The notes under the pieces are model-generated. The model was not told where the DNA came from and searched no databases. It saw only the letters and a program-made list of their open reading frames with translations. A DNA stretch of 64,000 bases from an uncultured Pseudomonadales bacterium (GTDB taxonomy: Bacteria > Pseudomonadota > Gammaproteobacteria > Pseudomonadales > Azotimanducaceae): the NCBI GenBank assembly GCA_938036875.1, contig CALHVX010000067.1, positions 1 to 64,000 of the forward strand, written 5' to 3'. The translations under genes and the position numbers were made by a program. Below are positions 1-9,611 of this stretch, one piece after another (positions within the stretch are counted from its first letter, which is position 1; each line of letters starts with the position of its first letter).

Positions 1-306
1 GGAATATTCGCGTTTAGACAGTGCGTTGTAGGCGATTTTTTCTGCTTGCTGGAGGGCTTTTTGATCTTCGTGCTGCTGCAGCAGCCGTTGTTGCTCCGCT
101 ACTTGGGCCTCTTGACGTTGTAACTCACTTGAAATGGACTGGGATGAAGAGCGCTGTTCCAGACCTAGGTCGATTGGTTGTTCAGGAGAGAGGGTCGTAG
201 ATTCCGGACTGAACAACCCTTGAGATTCCGCCGATTTAGGGTTTTGAGGTTTCAACACTGCCCTCGATATCACTGAAGCACCCGGAGGTTGGGTACTTCG
301 CTTCAT
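1..306 (-). CDS. recX: RecX regulatory protein, N-terminal part (cut by window edge)
   Basis: RecX binds RecA filaments and modulates recombination and the SOS response. A minus-strand reading frame starts at ATG 306 and stays open for 102 codons to the window edge. An in-frame stop lies just upstream at 330-328. Its last residues, KIAYNALSKREYS, resemble the conserved beginning of RecX (A..AL..L.RREHS), and it lies directly downstream of recA, the usual place for recX. The roughly 88 residues before that are not part of the normal RecX fold: they are Ser/Pro-rich, then strongly Gln-rich (about residues 57-87, coil-like). Only the start of the conserved domain is inside the window, so the assignment rests on position plus this short match. 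Confidence 0.68.
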   Translation of the reverse strand, partial: MKRSTQPPGASVISRAVLKPQNPKSAESQGLFSPESTTLSPEQPIDLGLEQRSSSQSISSELQRQEAQVAEQQRLLQQHEDQKALQQAEKIAYNALSKREYS

Positions 307-327
307 TGTTGACGTTCTTTTTTTGTA

Positions 328-366
328 CTATTGATTCGTTCTATTGATTCACTCTATTGATTCGCA
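328..366. repeat. 13-bp tandem repeat, three copies
   Basis: The core CTATTGATTC occurs at 328-337, 341-350 and 354-363, an exact 13-bp period with variable spacer bases GTT, ACT and GCA. It lies between recA and recX, just upstream of the recX start codon. Function is unknown. It could be a slippage product or a binding site array. Confidence 0.85.
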
Positions 367-404
367 CGAATCTGTTAATCACGTCTCTGAGGAGAAAACT
401 GCTC

Positions 405-427
405 GCCAGGCTGTTACTCGGCCTGGC
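405..427 (-). terminator. Possible weak terminator/attenuator after recA
   Basis: GCCAGGC (405-411) and GCCTGGC (421-427) form a perfect 7-bp stem with a 9-nt loop. On the minus strand a short TTTT follows about 6 nt after the stem. It lies between recA and recX, where partial termination is known in other bacteria. The U-tract is short and displaced, so the call is tentative. Confidence 0.4.
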
Positions 428-457
428 TATAGACCCGAAAACATAGGCGCTGAAAGC

Positions 458-487
458 CTAGTCCCTAAGCTACTAGCCCCTAAGCTA
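458..487. repeat. 15-bp direct duplication at the recA stop
   Basis: CTAGTCCCTAAGCTA (458-472) is followed directly by CTAGCCCCTAAGCTA (473-487), with one mismatch. The second copy includes the recA stop codon, so the duplication spans the end of the gene. Confidence 0.75.
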
Positions 488-1613
488 AAGGGTCTTCCGC
501 ACCTTCAGGGATAACAATTGGCGCATCTGCGGTGTTATCCGTGGGCAGCAGCTCTGCTCGCAACCGCGCCTCAATCTCTTCCCGCATTTCTGGGTTTGCT
601 TCCAGGAAGTCCGCGGCGTTCTTACGGCCTTGGCCAATACGATCTTCTTTGTAGGAATACCATGCGCCTGACTTTTCAACGATGCCCTGCTGGACGCCAA
701 GCTCAATGACCTCACCTAGCCGGTTAATGCCTTGCCCATAAAGAATCTGGAATTCAGTTTGGCGAAACGGTGGTGCCACTTTGTTCTTTACGACTTTAAC
801 GCGGGTTTCGTTGCCAACCACTTCATCGCCATCTTTCACTGCACCAATGCGACGGATATCTAGACGCACAGATGAGTAAAACTTAAGCGCGTTACCACCG
901 GTTGTGGTTTCAGGCGAACCAAACATAACGCCGATCTTCATGCGAATCTGGTTGATGAAGATGACCAGCGTATTGGCTTGCTTAATGTTACCCGTCATTT
1001 TTCGCAGAGCCTGACTCATCAGACGCGCCTGAAGGCCAACGTGAGTATCACCCATATCTCCTTCGATCTCGGCCTTTGGCGTCAAGGCGGCAACCGAGTC
1101 GATAACCACAACATCCACTGCGCCAGAGCGCACGATCATGTCGCAGATCTCTAGAGCTTGCTCACCGGTATCTGGTTGGGAGACCAGCATTTCGTCTGTG
1201 TTAACGCCCAGTGCCTGTGCGTATCCTGGATCTAGCGCGTGCTCTGCATCGATGAAGGCGCAAGTGCCACCCGCTTTTTGAGCTTCGGCAATAATTTGCA
1301 GTGTTAAGGTCGTTTTACCTGAAGATTCTGGACCGTAGATCTCAACAATACGCCCGCGTGGCAAGCCGCCAATACCAAGCGCAACATCTAGCCCTAATGA
1401 GCCGGTAGAAATCGAGGGAATGGCCACCAATTCACGGTCGCCTAAACGCATCATGGAGCCTTTACCAAACTGACGTTCAATTTGAGCTAAAGCAGCGTCG
1501 AGCGCGCGATCTTGGTTACCGTCACGCTTGTTAGATTCTGGAGTGGACTTGGGCGCGTTTTTTGATGCGGACCTGGAGTTGCCGAGAGCCATGTGATTTG
1601 GGCCTGTGTTCAT
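480..1613 (-). CDS. recA: Recombinase RecA
   Basis: RecA is the ATP-dependent DNA strand-exchange protein and the co-protease that triggers LexA cleavage. The P-loop GPESSGKT lies at residues 94-101 and the DNA-binding L2 region [14 protein letters not shown] is intact. At 377 aa the protein is longer than usual because about 32 residues rich in Ser, Asn and Lys precede the normal start of the fold ([17 protein letters not shown]). The first ATG (1613) lies only about 14 bp from the LexA box and has no Shine-Dalgarno sequence. The second in-frame ATG (1592, residue 8) is an alternative. No ATG, GTG or TTG closer to the core is in frame. recX follows downstream and mutS is divergent. Confidence 0.97.
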   Translation of the reverse strand: MNTGPNHMALGNSRSASKNAPKSTPESNKRDGNQDRALDAALAQIERQFGKGSMMRLGDRELVAIPSISTGSLGLDVALGIGGLPRGRIVEIYGPESSGKTTLTLQIIAEAQKAGGTCAFIDAEHALDPGYAQALGVNTDEMLVSQPDTGEQALEICDMIVRSGAVDVVVIDSVAALTPKAEIEGDMGDTHVGLQARLMSQALRKMTGNIKQANTLVIFINQIRMKIGVMFGSPETTTGGNALKFYSSVRLDIRRIGAVKDGDEVVGNETRVKVVKNKVAPPFRQTEFQILYGQGINRLGEVIELGVQQGIVEKSGAWYSYKEDRIGQGRKNAADFLEANPEMREEIEARLRAELLPTDNTADAPIVIPEGAEDPLA

Positions 1614-1625
1614 GAGTTCGCAAGC

Positions 1626-1654
1626 ACTGTATATCCAAACAGTAACCCTGACAA
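1626..1654 (-). promoter_or_regulatory. recA promoter with LexA (SOS) box
   Basis: CTGTATATCCAAACAG (1627-1642) fits the gammaproteobacterial LexA operator CTG-N10-CAG, and flanking bases extend the match. On the minus strand a -35-like TTGTCA (1654-1649) is separated by 17 bp from a -10-like TACAGT (1631-1626) that overlaps the box, as in the E. coli recA promoter. This predicts LexA repression and DNA-damage induction of recA. The predicted transcript would start near 1619, which leaves almost no leader before the first ATG of recA. Confidence 0.8.
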
Positions 1655-1766
1655 CCCCGAGATTTAAAAATTACGAAATTCGAGTGTATTTCCCACAACC
1701 GGACAGGCAAAAAGATACAGGCCACAACCGCTTCACAGGGCCTAGAGACTAAGCCAAACTAGGCTT

Positions 1767-4556
1767 ATGACATCGACAATTAGCAGCTCAGACATCACCC
1801 CCATTGACCCCGACCAAGACCCTAAGCGCGATAAGGCTAAGCTAGAGTTGCCTGTGGTTGCCGAGACGAAAACGCCAGCCAGCCCAACCAAAAAAGACAC
1901 CCCAAAGCTCACGCCAATGATTCAGCAGTATCTAGCTATTAAAGCTAACCACCTGCAAGAATTAATGTTTTATCGCATGGGAGATTTTTACGAACTGTTC
2001 TTTGAAGATGCCGAGCGCGCAGCCGAACTACTGGATATCACCCTCACCGCTCGTGGTCAGGCGAACGGCAAACCCATTCCCATGTGTGGGATTCCGTACC
2101 ACGCTGCAGAAAACTATCTGAAGAAGCTGTTAGATGCCGGAGAATCCGTGGCCATCTGCGAGCAAGTGGGTGATCCGGCCACCAGCAAAGGTCCGGTTGA
2201 ACGCGCTGTGCAACGGGTTCTTAGTCCGGGCACCCTGACGGACGACGCTCTGCTGGAGCCGGGTCGCGAAAGTTTGCTGGCCGCCATCTGCCCACAACCC
2301 AAACAGCGCCGCCGCAAAGCCAGCGGCGACGCCAACACTTTGGGCACCGATCATGCAGATCACCAATACGGCTTGGCCTGGCTAAATCTAGCCCGCGGCG
2401 AGCTGCACGTGATGGCGCTGACCGATAGCGGCAGCCTGCTCAGCGAGCTTGCACGCTTGGCCCCCCAGGAAATTTTGGCCCCTGCCGGGGTTGAGCTACC
2501 TGAAGGCGTGCCCGAGAGCAGGGTGCGCGAGCAAGACCGGCTGAGTTTTGATCCTCAGCTTGCGCGCCAGGCCCTGTGTTCGCACTATCAAGTCCAAAAT
2601 CTGGAAGGTTATGGGGTAGATGAGAGTGCCCCCGTCATCGGCGCAGCCGGCGCGGTGTTGAGTTACGCCAAGCTCACCCAATGCCAAGAACTCAGTTTCA
2701 TCCGCTCACTAGAGCAGCGTCGCAATCACGAGCTGCTAGCTCTGGATGCCAACACCAGGCGTAACCTTGAAATCGATCAACGCAGTGACGGAAGCACCGA
2801 CCTCACACTCTTTGCGCTGCTTGATCGCACCCAAACGGCCATGGGTTCACGTCAGCTTCGACGCTGGCTCCATGCACCCCTAGCGCAACAGGACCAAGTG
2901 CAGAGTCGACAGCAAGCGGTCAGCATCCTGCTAGCGGGCCATTACGATAGCCAATTGGCCCCTACCTTAAAAAGTATCGGCGATATTGAGCGCGTGGTGA
3001 CCCGTTTGTCCTTGGGTAGCGCAAGCCCCCGAGATGTTGGTCGGATCGCCAATGCCCTGGCGCATTTCCCCACTATTGTTGCGGCGCTAACAAAGGTTGA
3101 GCAGCCCACCCTAAACAACATCAGCGGCCGGCTACCGGAATTTTCTGATTTACAGGCCAGGTTGCAGGCGGCGTTGGTGGAATCGCCACCTGCCTTGCTA
3201 CGCGATGGCGGCGTCATTCGCCCCGGGTTCTCGACCGAGCTTGATCGGTTGCGCAACCTCACAACTAACGCCAGCCAATGGCTCAGCGAGCTAGAGCAAC
3301 GGGAACGCGCACGCACCGGCATCAACACATTGAAGGTGGGCTACAACCGCGTGCACGGCTATTACATCGAAACTTCGCGTGCGGCTGGTAATGGTGAGGT
3401 TCCGGCCGAGTACGTACGCCGGCAGACGCTGAAAAATGCGGAACGCTATATCACGCCAGAACTCAAAGCCTTTGAAGACGAAGCGCTCAGCGCGCAAAGC
3501 GCTGCGCTCGCGTTAGAAAAGAAGCTCTTTGCCCAGCTGTTAGAAGATCTGCAACAACCGCTACCGCAGCTGCGCGCAGCAGCAGCCGCTTGCGCGGAGC
3601 TAGATGTCCTAGCCACGCTCAGCGAACGGGCGCGGAGCCTGAACTTTACTGCACCTACCTTTAGCCCAGAACCTGGCCTGCACATTGAGCAAGGTTGGCA
3701 CCCGGTGGTGCAGCAAGCCTCCGCAACCCCCTTTGTGCCCAACGACGTGCAACTTAACCTTGAGCGCAGCATGCTCATCATCACCGGCCCGAACATGGGT
3801 GGTAAGTCCACCTACATGCGCCAAACCGCTCTCATTGCATTGCTGGCTTATATCGGCTCTTACGTTCCCGCCGCCAGTGCCCGGCTAGGTCCGGTTGACC
3901 GAATCTTCACGCGTATCGGTGCAGCTGACGACCTCACCTCAGGCCAATCCACCTTTATGGTAGAAATGACCGAGACCGCCAACATCTTGCACAACGCAAC
4001 CGCTCACTCGCTGGTTCTGCTGGATGAAATTGGTCGCGGCACCAGCACCTTTGATGGCCTAGCCCTGGCTTGGTCCACGGCGCAGTACATCGCCCAAAAG
4101 ATTGGTGCACCCACCTTGTTTGCCACCCACTATTTTGAGCTGACCTCCATGCCCGACATAGCCCCCAACGTGGCGAACGTGCACTTAGCGGCAGCGGAAC
4201 ATCGCGGGGGCATCGTGTTCTTACACAGCGTCAGAGACGGCGCCGCTAGCCAGAGCTACGGTATCGAAGTTGCCAAGCTTGCCGGGGTGCCCAAACCTGT
4301 GCTGGCGCTGGCCCGAGAACGTCTACGGCAGCTTGAGCAGTCGGCCATTATCAGCGACGCCAGCCAACCCGACCTATTTGCCAATCCAGACTTCACCAGC
4401 CCAGCGTTTAACCCGGTTGAACCCGAGCCGATCCTGCCGGAGCCCAGCCCTACCCTAAAGGCGCTGGCCGCACTAGATCCGGACGCCTTGACCCCTCGAG
4501 AAGCCCTGCAGCACCTATATCACCTGCAGGACCTGCTGGATGAAGAGCCCAACTAG
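1767..4556 (+). CDS. mutS: DNA mismatch repair ATPase MutS
   Basis: MutS recognises base mismatches and starts methyl-directed repair with MutL. The mismatch-binding Phe-x-Glu motif is present (MGDFYELF, F74 and E76). The C-terminal ABC-type ATPase has Walker [10 protein letters not shown] (about 674-682) and Walker [11 protein letters not shown] (about 750-759). The C-terminus ends with the usual LTPREAL-type helix. At 929 aa it is longer than the roughly 855 aa norm. The excess is a 45-residue acidic and Lys-rich N-terminal lead before the conserved [11 protein letters not shown], plus a small basic insertion near residues 180-200. It is divergent from recA, as in Pseudomonas where mutS and fdxA also sit beside rpoS. 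Confidence 0.97.
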   Translation: MTSTISSSDITPIDPDQDPKRDKAKLELPVVAETKTPASPTKKDTPKLTPMIQQYLAIKANHLQELMFYRMGDFYELFFEDAERAAELLDITLTARGQANGKPIPMCGIPYHAAENYLKKLLDAGESVAICEQVGDPATSKGPVERAVQRVLSPGTLTDDALLEPGRESLLAAICPQPKQRRRKASGDANTLGTDHADHQYGLAWLNLARGELHVMALTDSGSLLSELARLAPQEILAPAGVELPEGVPESRVREQDRLSFDPQLARQALCSHYQVQNLEGYGVDESAPVIGAAGAVLSYAKLTQCQELSFIRSLEQRRNHELLALDANTRRNLEIDQRSDGSTDLTLFALLDRTQTAMGSRQLRRWLHAPLAQQDQVQSRQQAVSILLAGHYDSQLAPTLKSIGDIERVVTRLSLGSASPRDVGRIANALAHFPTIVAALTKVEQPTLNNISGRLPEFSDLQARLQAALVESPPALLRDGGVIRPGFSTELDRLRNLTTNASQWLSELEQRERARTGINTLKVGYNRVHGYYIETSRAAGNGEVPAEYVRRQTLKNAERYITPELKAFEDEALSAQSAALALEKKLFAQLLEDLQQPLPQLRAAAAACAELDVLATLSERARSLNFTAPTFSPEPGLHIEQGWHPVVQQASATPFVPNDVQLNLERSMLIITGPNMGGKSTYMRQTALIALLAYIGSYVPAASARLGPVDRIFTRIGAADDLTSGQSTFMVEMTETANILHNATAHSLVLLDEIGRGTSTFDGLALAWSTAQYIAQKIGAPTLFATHYFELTSMPDIAPNVANVHLAAAEHRGGIVFLHSVRDGAASQSYGIEVAKLAGVPKPVLALARERLRQLEQSAIISDASQPDLFANPDFTSPAFNPVEPEPILPEPSPTLKALAALDPDALTPREALQHLYHLQDLLDEEPN

Positions 4557-4784
4557 CGAGCGGGCCGGTTTTTGGTGCTAGTAGTGGGGATTTTGGTTCT
4601 ATGCTTAAGCCCCCCACCCAGCAGCCAATAAGGGCAACGGCGAGGGGGGAATTGAGCACTGGGTCAACATTGCCGGCGAGCACCTGGTTGTAACGGTTTG
4701 TATCTGTGGACTCGATAACTACACCAAACCGCATAAACAGGCTAGAATTGCGGATTGACGTACAAGAAACAATAAGGGCTCCAC

Positions 4785-5108
4785 ATGACGTTCGTCGTCG
4801 GCGAAAACTGCATTAAATGTAAACACACAGACTGCGTTGAGGTCTGCCCCGTAGATTGCTTCTACGAAGGCCCCAACATGTTAGTCATCCATCCAGACGA
4901 GTGCATCGACTGCGCATTGTGCGAGCCAGAGTGCCCGGTGGACGCTATCTTCTCTGAAGATGAGCTTCCTGATGGACAGCAGAATTACCTCGAGCTAAAC
5001 ACTGAGCTTGCGGAGCTGTGGCCTAACATTACCGAAAAGAAGGACCCATTGCCCGATGCTGAGGAATGGGACGGCAAGCCAAATAAAACGGACATGCTCG
5101 AACGCTAG
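4785..5108 (+). CDS. fdxA: 7Fe ferredoxin ([3Fe-4S][4Fe-4S])
   Basis: This is a small electron carrier of the Azotobacter ferredoxin I type. Nine cysteines lie in the first 50 residues (C9, C12, C17, C21, C25, C40, C43, C46, C50). By comparison with FdI, C9, C17 and C50 would hold the [3Fe-4S] cluster and C21, C40, C43 and C46 the [4Fe-4S] cluster. The length (107 aa) and the acidic tail are normal for FdxA. It follows mutS after a 228-bp gap that probably holds its own promoter. It converges on rpoS, the same mutS-fdxA-rpoS order as in Pseudomonas. Its physiological redox partner cannot be told from here. Confidence 0.95.
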   Translation: MTFVVGENCIKCKHTDCVEVCPVDCFYEGPNMLVIHPDECIDCALCEPECPVDAIFSEDELPDGQQNYLELNTELAELWPNITEKKDPLPDAEEWDGKPNKTDMLER

Positions 5109-5127
5109 CTAAAGCGCCGAAGCTTGC

Positions 5128-5148
5128 AACCCGCGCTGGGCGCGGGTT
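5128..5148. terminator. Hairpin between convergent fdxA and rpoS
   Basis: AACCCGCGC (5128-5136) and GCGCGGGTT (5140-5148) form a perfect 9-bp stem with a 3-nt loop between two converging genes, the expected place for a two-way terminator. Neither side has a strong U-tract, so the mechanism is uncertain. Confidence 0.55.
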
Positions 5149-5181
5149 ATGTCGTTACAGCCTTCTTTCTTTAAATCGCCT

Positions 5182-6156
5182 CTAGAGACGAAAGACTTGC
5201 TGCATGTCTAGGCCTTCTTCTTCTAGGCCACGACGCAGTCGCGCCAAACCATCTATTTGAATCTGACGAACCCGCTCTCGCGTCAAACCGATATCAGCAC
5301 CAACCGCTTGCAACGAGCTTTTCTCATGACCGCGTAGACCAAAGCGTCGGATCAATACCTGCTGATGTTTCTCAGATAGTGTGGACAGCAATTGCTCGAG
5401 CTTGTTGCTGAGCTCTTGTTGCTGGACATCGCCCGCAGGATCTCGAGAATTTTCATCCGTTAACATCTCTATGGGCAATCGATCATCGGTGCCTCGCAAG
5501 CTATCCAGCGAGGTTACCCGTTCGTTCAAGCGCAGCATTCGCTGAACATTGGCCGCCGGTTTGTCCACCAACGCCGCAATGTCCTCAGCGCTGGGTTCAT
5601 GGTCTAACTTCTGCGCCAATTCGCGCGATGCTCGCAGATAGAGGTTTAATTCTTTCACTATGTGTACCGGCAATCGAATCGTCCGGGTTTGGCTCATGAG
5701 CGCGCGTTCAATGTTCTGCCTAATCCACCAAGTGGCGTAGGTAGAAAACCGAAACCCGCGGTCCGGGTCAAATTTTTCTACCGCATGTATCAAGCCAAGG
5801 TTGCCCTCTTCTATGAGATCTAGCAGAGACAAACCTCGATTCAGATAGCGGCGAGAAATTTTAACAACCAATCTGAGGTTGCTCTCGATCATACGTTCCC
5901 GAGCAGCCGTATCACCGGCCAAGGCTTGACGACCAATGCTTTGCTCTTCTGCAGCGGTCAACAATGGGGCACGACCAATTTCTTTGAGATACAAGGCCGT
6001 GGCATCCGCAATCGGTGCGGATGATCGGTCTGCTAGCGTGGTTTGTTTGGGTTTAGGTTTAGCATTCGGTTGCAGTGCAACTGAGGCAGGCATAGGGTCT
6101 TGGACCCGCTGATCAAATTTTTGAGATTCAACGATGGGCATACTCGACTTAATCAT
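5182..6156 (-). CDS. rpoS: RNA polymerase sigma factor RpoS (sigma-38)
   Basis: RpoS directs stationary-phase and general-stress transcription. Sigma region 1.2 begins near residue 51 ([16 protein letters not shown]). Regions 2.1-2.4 run about 85-165 and include the core-binding and -10 recognition segment [19 protein letters not shown]. Region 4 with the helix-turn-helix for the -35 element is at about 286-310. The length of 324 aa and the absence of a long region 1.1 distinguish it from RpoD. Position after nlpD is the classic rpoS context, where a promoter inside nlpD usually drives it. The 119-bp nlpD-rpoS gap shows no clear hairpin. Confidence 0.97.
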   Translation of the reverse strand: MIKSSMPIVESQKFDQRVQDPMPASVALQPNAKPKPKQTTLADRSSAPIADATALYLKEIGRAPLLTAAEEQSIGRQALAGDTAARERMIESNLRLVVKISRRYLNRGLSLLDLIEEGNLGLIHAVEKFDPDRGFRFSTYATWWIRQNIERALMSQTRTIRLPVHIVKELNLYLRASRELAQKLDHEPSAEDIAALVDKPAANVQRMLRLNERVTSLDSLRGTDDRLPIEMLTDENSRDPAGDVQQQELSNKLEQLLSTLSEKHQQVLIRRFGLRGHEKSSLQAVGADIGLTRERVRQIQIDGLARLRRGLEEEGLDMQQVFRL

Positions 6157-6275
6157 GGCGCTGTAACTTCCTGTTCACTAGCGAGACTCAGCTTGAATGC
6201 ATGCTCCTTGCAGCATCCTCATTCGCAGTGACGGAAATCTCTGACGCCCTAGGTCAGCCCAAATTGTGGCTGCCT

Positions 6276-7034
6276 CTATCGCAAGACTAGGCGCCGAGGA
6301 TCTAAGGGCTGCCCGTGCTTACGAACCTCGAAATGGAAACGAGAAAAATCCGTACTGCTCCCCGAGGTATCGGCCAGCGCGCTGCCAACTTTAACGATTT
6401 GTTTCTCTTGCACACGAGTTTGGCCATGAAATCCATAAGCGCTAAGCAACGCTTGGCCGTGGTCGACAATGATCAATCTGGCATAACCGCCCAGACCGGG
6501 CCCTGAGTACACAACGGTGCCGGCCGCCGCTGCGCGCACCGTTGTGCGGTTAGGCAACTCATAGTCCATACCGCGACTAATACCCGCAGTACCCGACTCA
6601 CCATATCCCAATATCGGCGTTAGCTTGACGGGCCATGACCAATGGGACGACTTTGTTTTGACGACGGCAGAACTAACCGAGCTATCAGGTTTCTTTGGGG
6701 TTGCCGGCTTGCTGTTGGTTCGGGGATGAATGGCAACCTTGGTTGGCGGTGGCCGGCGCAACCTGAGTTGTTGCCTAGGATAAATAGTGAAGGGTTGCGC
6801 AATTTTGTTGATGCCGGCTAGATCAACAACATCTAAACCGTAACGCCAAGCAATGGAATACAACGTGTCGCCAGGTCGAACTTGGTAAGTAGCCGGCATA
6901 GCGCCAAACACCGGCGAGTGATCAGCCACCACAGGCGTGCCACGGCTCGCGCAGCTCCCCAACAGCAGCGCCAAGCCGACAACGACCAACCACCCCAGCA
7001 ACGGGAGAGGGTTCAATTTAAGCACGTCAACCAT
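6276..7034 (-). CDS. nlpD: NlpD-like lipoprotein (LysM + degenerate LytM), amidase activator
   Basis: NlpD is an envelope lipoprotein that activates the AmiC amidase during septum splitting. The start was set at ATG 7034: it overlaps the stop of the upstream DUF368 gene by one base (TGATG) and gives a lipoprotein signal with lipobox LLGSC (C28). A longer frame upstream is only open sequence. A LysM peptidoglycan-binding domain lies at about 49-93 (YQVRPGDTLYSIAWRYGL), then a Pro/Lys/Ser linker, then an M23/LytM domain at about 140-250. The usual zinc ligands of active M23 enzymes are not complete (GMDYELP and YGFHG in place of the His-rich motifs), which fits an activator without hydrolase activity. 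It is followed by rpoS. Confidence 0.9.
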   Translation of the reverse strand: MVDVLKLNPLPLLGWLVVVGLALLLGSCASRGTPVVADHSPVFGAMPATYQVRPGDTLYSIAWRYGLDVVDLAGINKIAQPFTIYPRQQLRLRRPPPTKVAIHPRTNSKPATPKKPDSSVSSAVVKTKSSHWSWPVKLTPILGYGESGTAGISRGMDYELPNRTTVRAAAAGTVVYSGPGLGGYARLIIVDHGQALLSAYGFHGQTRVQEKQIVKVGSALADTSGSSTDFSRFHFEVRKHGQPLDPRRLVLR

Positions 7035-7888
7035 CAGGTTTTGATACGTGCTAAACCCCAAATAATCAAGACCCCGAGCACCATGCTCACCAAACTCGGG
7101 ATCAACCAAGCTGGCTCTCCCAGTTGCGCTGCGTAGGCCGAAGGCAACATTGGAGTACCCGCAACCGACCAGGGCCATAACTTGACCAAAGAGCCCAGCA
7201 TAAAACCCACCAACAAGCTGATGGCTGGGGGTCGATAGTTCGACATCAACCAATGCAAAAACCGCGAGAACAACAGCATGCCCACCGCACAGCCGCCGAC
7301 CAACGCCAGCAACACATCAAACTGTAACTGCGAGATGGCCAGCAACACGGTGTCGTAAAGCCCAAGAACCAACAGCAAGAAACTGCCAGACACCGCAGGC
7401 AACAGCCAAGCGGATACCGCCAAAGCGCCACCGCCAGCGATCAGCCACAGGCTGGGTTCAAGCGGTGTTGGCACTAAGTTGGCAACCAACAAGCCAAGTA
7501 CGGTACCCAGCAAACCAAAAGGCAGCAGCAACCGTAGCGGCAACGCACGGGCCATATCAATAATCGAAAAGACAATCAGGCCAAAGAACAGCGCCCAAAC
7601 CACAGGTGGGGCTGTATCCAACGCAAAGTGCATAAGCTTTGCGAACAAAAGCACACCGACCACCATGCCGCAGCCGAGCACGACCAAAAACTGCAGATTG
7701 TAGTCTTGCCACATGCGTGCAAAGCCTTGCTGCCGCCAAACCCTGAGCAACCCGAAATCTAAGCCCGCAAGCGTTCGTAGCAACTCATCGTAAATGCCGG
7801 TGACAAATGCGATGGTACCTCCAGAGACGCCCGGTACCACTTCCGCAATTCCCATGGCCAACCCGCGCAACATCAATCCAAACTTCAT
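7034..7888 (-). CDS. DUF368 (PopT-type) polyprenyl-phosphate transporter
   Basis: This integral membrane protein of 284 aa has many hydrophobic segments. The N-terminal signature GIAEVVPGVSGGTIAFVTGIY is typical of DUF368. Members of this family have been reported as transporters that return undecaprenyl phosphate to the inner leaflet (PopT), so it probably recycles the lipid carrier for wall and O-antigen synthesis. That role is inferred from the family. It sits between pcm and nlpD, its stop overlapping the nlpD start, which suggests co-translation with an envelope gene. uppS, which makes the same carrier lipid, is about 20 kb away in this window. Confidence 0.88.
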   Translation of the reverse strand: MKFGLMLRGLAMGIAEVVPGVSGGTIAFVTGIYDELLRTLAGLDFGLLRVWRQQGFARMWQDYNLQFLVVLGCGMVVGVLLFAKLMHFALDTAPPVVWALFFGLIVFSIIDMARALPLRLLLPFGLLGTVLGLLVANLVPTPLEPSLWLIAGGGALAVSAWLLPAVSGSFLLLVLGLYDTVLLAISQLQFDVLLALVGGCAVGMLLFSRFLHWLMSNYRPPAISLLVGFMLGSLVKLWPWSVAGTPMLPSAYAAQLGEPAWLIPSLVSMVLGVLIIWGLARIKT

Positions 7889-7918
7889 TTTTTCCTCGCC
7901 TAACCCGGGCCAATAACC

Positions 7919-8584
7919 TTAGCTCCGACGCAATCCCTTGAGTAAAGGTACAAATCGTACATATTCAACCGTTTGCACCTCGAGGCCCTCAGCCGTTCGA
8001 TCAAACACCTTAAGCTCTTGCACGTTGCTCTCACCCACCGGTACCACCAAGCGTCCACCAACCGCCAACTGGTCAAGCAACGCTTGGGGCACCTCCCGTG
8101 GCGCTGCGGTTACTAGCACCGCATCAAAGGGTGCTTGCTCTGCCCAGCCTAAATATCCGTCACCGTAGTGCAAACGCACGTTGTTTAAACGCAGCGCTCG
8201 GAGGCGTTCAGCCGCACGTTGCTGCAAAGATTCTATACGTTCTACCGAGTAGACCCGCTCCACCAGACCAGCCAAGACCGCGGTTTGATAGCCCGACCCG
8301 GTACCCACCTCAAGTACCCGCTGACGCGGCACGTTGAGTAAGGTTTGAGTCATCAAGCCAACCACAAAGGGTTGGGACAAGGTTTGGCCCTCACCAATGG
8401 GCAACGCCGAGTCTTCGTAGGCGCGATGCGCCAGTGCTTCATCAACAAAAATATGCCGTGGCACCGAGCCAAGCGTAGCAAGCACATCCGTGTTCTCGAT
8501 GCCCTGCTTCGCCAACCGTTGCACCAACCGATCACGGGTACGCTGAGAGGTCATGCCAATGCCATTGAGGTCGTAGGTACTCAA
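7919..8584 (-). CDS. pcm: Protein-L-isoaspartate O-methyltransferase
   Basis: Pcm repairs aged proteins by methylating L-isoaspartyl residues with S-adenosylmethionine. The SAM-binding motif I is [13 protein letters not shown] (about 90-102), and the family segment [16 protein letters not shown] is intact. Two starts are possible. TTG 8584 overlaps the truD stop (TTGA) and has GGAG eight bases upstream. ATG 8554 gives [14 protein letters not shown], the start annotated in Pseudomonas homologues. I list the longer form because of the ribosome-binding site. In relatives surE lies between truD and pcm. Here it is absent and the two genes overlap. Confidence 0.95.
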   Translation of the reverse strand: MSTYDLNGIGMTSQRTRDRLVQRLAKQGIENTDVLATLGSVPRHIFVDEALAHRAYEDSALPIGEGQTLSQPFVVGLMTQTLLNVPRQRVLEVGTGSGYQTAVLAGLVERVYSVERIESLQQRAAERLRALRLNNVRLHYGDGYLGWAEQAPFDAVLVTAAPREVPQALLDQLAVGGRLVVPVGESNVQELKVFDRTAEGLEVQTVEYVRFVPLLKGLRRS

Positions 8585-9573
8585 CTGGCGAGCTCCAGGT
8601 TATCTGCGTCTAGGCTACCAAGCCGCGCTCTGCCGAGCTCTGCTAGCAGGCTGGTTGCATAACTACCGCTGGGAAGATCAAAGCACAGCGTTATCACATC
8701 TGCGTTTCTTAGCCAACGCAGACGCTGAGGCCGCAGGACCAACGCCCGACGCGCCTGCTTTACCCCGGCGTGCTCCAACCCCTGGCACAATGCCTGGTGT
8801 GCTTGCAACGCTGCGCTTTCGATTTGTGCTGCTAAACCCGCTGTGGTTGACCGACCACGCCCCCACAAGGGGGCGGTCGCATTGGCACCAACACACAGGT
8901 CGCCCTCAATTATCCGATTCCAGCAATCCTCACGGACCCGTGCGGCAAGCACCTCGTTGAATAAAAAAGAGCGGAGAACCGACAAGTGCAAACCTTTGGT
9001 GAAGGACTTAATTTGCCGCCCACGTCCGCGCGCGGTTTGGCGCTGCTCTAACCAACGCTCCGCACGCTCTAAGTTCTGGTGGTTGTGCCCAAAGCGCTGG
9101 CTACCAAAATAATTGGGCGCGCCTGTGTGCGCCAGCCGTGCCAAGGTTGTATCAGTAACACCGCTGGCATCATGGAGCACTATGCCAAAGCGATTACCCT
9201 GAAGCTCTCCACGTCGTAACTTGCGACCGTGCGCAGCGGTAGCTAACAACTTGAGGCTCGCATCCTGCTCAATCTCAGCCTGCACCGCTGCTCGCGCATC
9301 GCTAGGAATGCTCAACCACTGCTGGGTCAACGCAAAGCGGTCTTTCATGCCGGCATAACCAATGCTGGATTCTGGTTGCGCAGCCGCTTGGGCCAACTGA
9401 CGGACAACATCAATGGTTGTGCGATCCCGCTTCTGTAACCACAGGTAAACGTGGAGCGGGCGATGATCAAAGGATGAGCTTCGAAGCTCGGTGACCCGAA
9501 AGTCTTCGGGTTGCCGTTTAAAAGCAAACTCAACATCACTTTCAGTGCTGTTGGGCCACATAGAGGAACTCAA
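8581..9573 (-). CDS. truD: tRNA pseudouridine(13) synthase TruD
   Basis: TruD makes pseudouridine at position 13 of tRNA-Glu. The catalytic aspartate motif GYAGMKDR is present (D78, matching E. coli D80), as is the TruD signature [14 protein letters not shown]. Length 330 aa is normal. The listed start is TTG 9573. An ATG at 9561 (residue 5) is equally possible. It lies 38 bp after ftsB, whereas ispD and ispF normally stand between these genes. Its stop overlaps the pcm start. Confidence 0.95.
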   Translation of the reverse strand: MSSSMWPNSTESDVEFAFKRQPEDFRVTELRSSSFDHRPLHVYLWLQKRDRTTIDVVRQLAQAAAQPESSIGYAGMKDRFALTQQWLSIPSDARAAVQAEIEQDASLKLLATAAHGRKLRRGELQGNRFGIVLHDASGVTDTTLARLAHTGAPNYFGSQRFGHNHQNLERAERWLEQRQTARGRGRQIKSFTKGLHLSVLRSFLFNEVLAARVREDCWNRIIEGDLCVGANATAPLWGRGRSTTAGLAAQIESAALQAHQALCQGLEHAGVKQARRALVLRPQRLRWLRNADVITLCFDLPSGSYATSLLAELGRARLGSLDADNLELAS

Positions 9574-9611
9574 CGCGTTAGTTTCAAGTGGCTGTACTCA
9601 ACTGACACAGC

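Noticed and set aside
4557-4784. Possible small gene between mutS and fdxA
   Set aside because: Frames here are short or run into neighbouring genes without a ribosome-binding site. The region more likely holds the fdxA promoter.
7035-7253. Longer nlpD frame beginning at 7253
   Set aside because: The extra part lies wholly inside the DUF368 gene and hides the lipoprotein signal. ATG 7034 gives a perfect stop-start overlap and a lipobox.
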